Assembly (NCBI RefSeq): GCF_002159975.1
Contig: NZ_NFJR01000005.1
Location: forward strand, 1-64,000
Reading direction: 5' to 3'
Origin: Barnesiella sp. An22
GTDB taxonomy: Bacteria; Bacteroidota; Bacteroidia; Bacteroidales; Barnesiellaceae
DNA length: 64,000 nucleotides
Part shown: positions 63,637 through 64,000 of the stretch, one piece after another
Numbering within the stretch: the first letter of the stretch is position 1
How the letters are laid out: each line of letters begins with the position of its first letter
Notes under the pieces: model-generated
Database searches by the model: none
Seen by the model: only the letters and a program-made list of their open reading frames with translations
Told to the model about the DNA's origin: nothing
Translations under genes and position numbers: made by a program

Positions 63637-64000
63637 TTAACAAGCCTTGAAGCTCATGTCGAGCCCTTTCACCGAGTGGGTGAGCGCACCCACCGAGATG
63701 AAGTCGACGCCGCACTCGGCGTAGTCGCGGATGGTGTCGTAGGTGATACCGCCCGACGACTCGGTTTCGTATTTGCCGCCGACAATCTTCACCGCTTCGC
63801 GGGTGAGCTCGGGCGAAAAGTTGTCGAGCATGATGCGGTCGACGCCGCCCACGCGCATCACTTCGCGCAGCTCATCGAGGTTGCGCACCTCGATTTCGAT
63901 TTTCAGGTCTTTGCCTTTCTCTTTCAGATAGTGGTGACAGCGGGTGATGGCATTCTCGATACCGCCGGCAAAGTCGACGTGATTGTCTTTCAACAGAATC
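63637..64000 (-). CDS. nadC: Nicotinate-nucleotide pyrophosphorylase (carboxylating), C-terminal part
   Basis: The frame is open to the window edge and encodes the last ~121 residues. The conserved LKDNHVDFAGGIENAI, IEVRNLDELREVM, RIMLDNFSPE and ESSGGITYDTI blocks identify NadC. The enzyme makes nicotinate mononucleotide from quinolinate and phosphoribosyl pyrophosphate in NAD biosynthesis. The N-terminal part lies beyond 64000. A terminator follows on the minus strand. Confidence 0.93.
   Translation of the reverse strand, partial: ILLKDNHVDFAGGIENAITRCHHYLKEKGKDLKIEIEVRNLDELREVMRVGGVDRIMLDNFSPELTREAVKIVGGKYETESSGGITYDTIRDYAECGVDFISVGALTHSVKGLDMSFKAC

Overview
The window is DNA from a member of the Bacteroidales. 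The evidence is pervasive TAnnTTTG -7 promoter boxes, absence of Shine-Dalgarno sequences, DUF-type conjugation genes known only from Bacteroidetes, and lipoproteins with Bacteroidetes-type leaders. The species cannot be fixed from sequence reading alone.

Positions 1 to about 49,300 are most of a CTnDOT-family integrative conjugative element (ICE). Its left end and integrase lie outside the window. From left to right it carries: (a) a 5'-truncated topoisomerase III (topB/exc) beside a palindrome, followed by a candidate RteR-type small RNA; (b) a DUF1896 protein and a ~1950-residue methylase-helicase; (c) an AraC regulator and a drug-resistance-like cargo (CatA-like acetyltransferase, MATE pump, Vat/CatB-like acetyltransferase) placed where CTnDOT has tetQ, then rteA-rteB; (d) a RibD/DHFR-like gene behind a long hairpin leader, and rteC preceded by two identical-geometry dyads; (e) an inserted AT-rich defence island with a DUF4143 ATPase and a GajA-GajB (Gabija) pair; (f) mobC-mobB-mobA on the minus strand and a ~680-base oriT/promoter region; (g) traA to traQ plus a lysozyme on the plus strand, with traG split by a 2.48-kb group II intron; (h) an AT-rich two-gene module encoding a four-helix membrane protein overlapping a divergent but catalytically intact S-adenosylmethionine synthetase; (i) a minus-strand accessory operon with PcfK- and PcfJ-like genes; (j) a structured non-coding right end.

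From about 49,300 on, the DNA is chromosomal and GC-richer: tspO, an AEC transporter, tRNA-Thr with an SRP RNA in front of it, bioB, an XRE regulator with a membrane partner, a probable 6S-like RNA, an ABC-F protein, mgsA, a second MATE pump, a collagen-like lipoprotein, a Ser/Thr kinase, secreted proteins, a TM2 protein and the 3' part of nadC.

Three observations stand out. First, the overlapping membrane-protein/MetK pair has its own promoter and flanking terminators inside the ICE and looks like an undescribed signal-plus-effector defence system. Second, the small RNA downstream of topB contains an antisense copy of a motif repeated just before the start codons of mobA, traI, traN and the DUF1896 gene, which offers a direct mechanism for control of transfer. 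Third, the Gabija pair sits in one apparent transcription unit with a DUF4143 ATPase.
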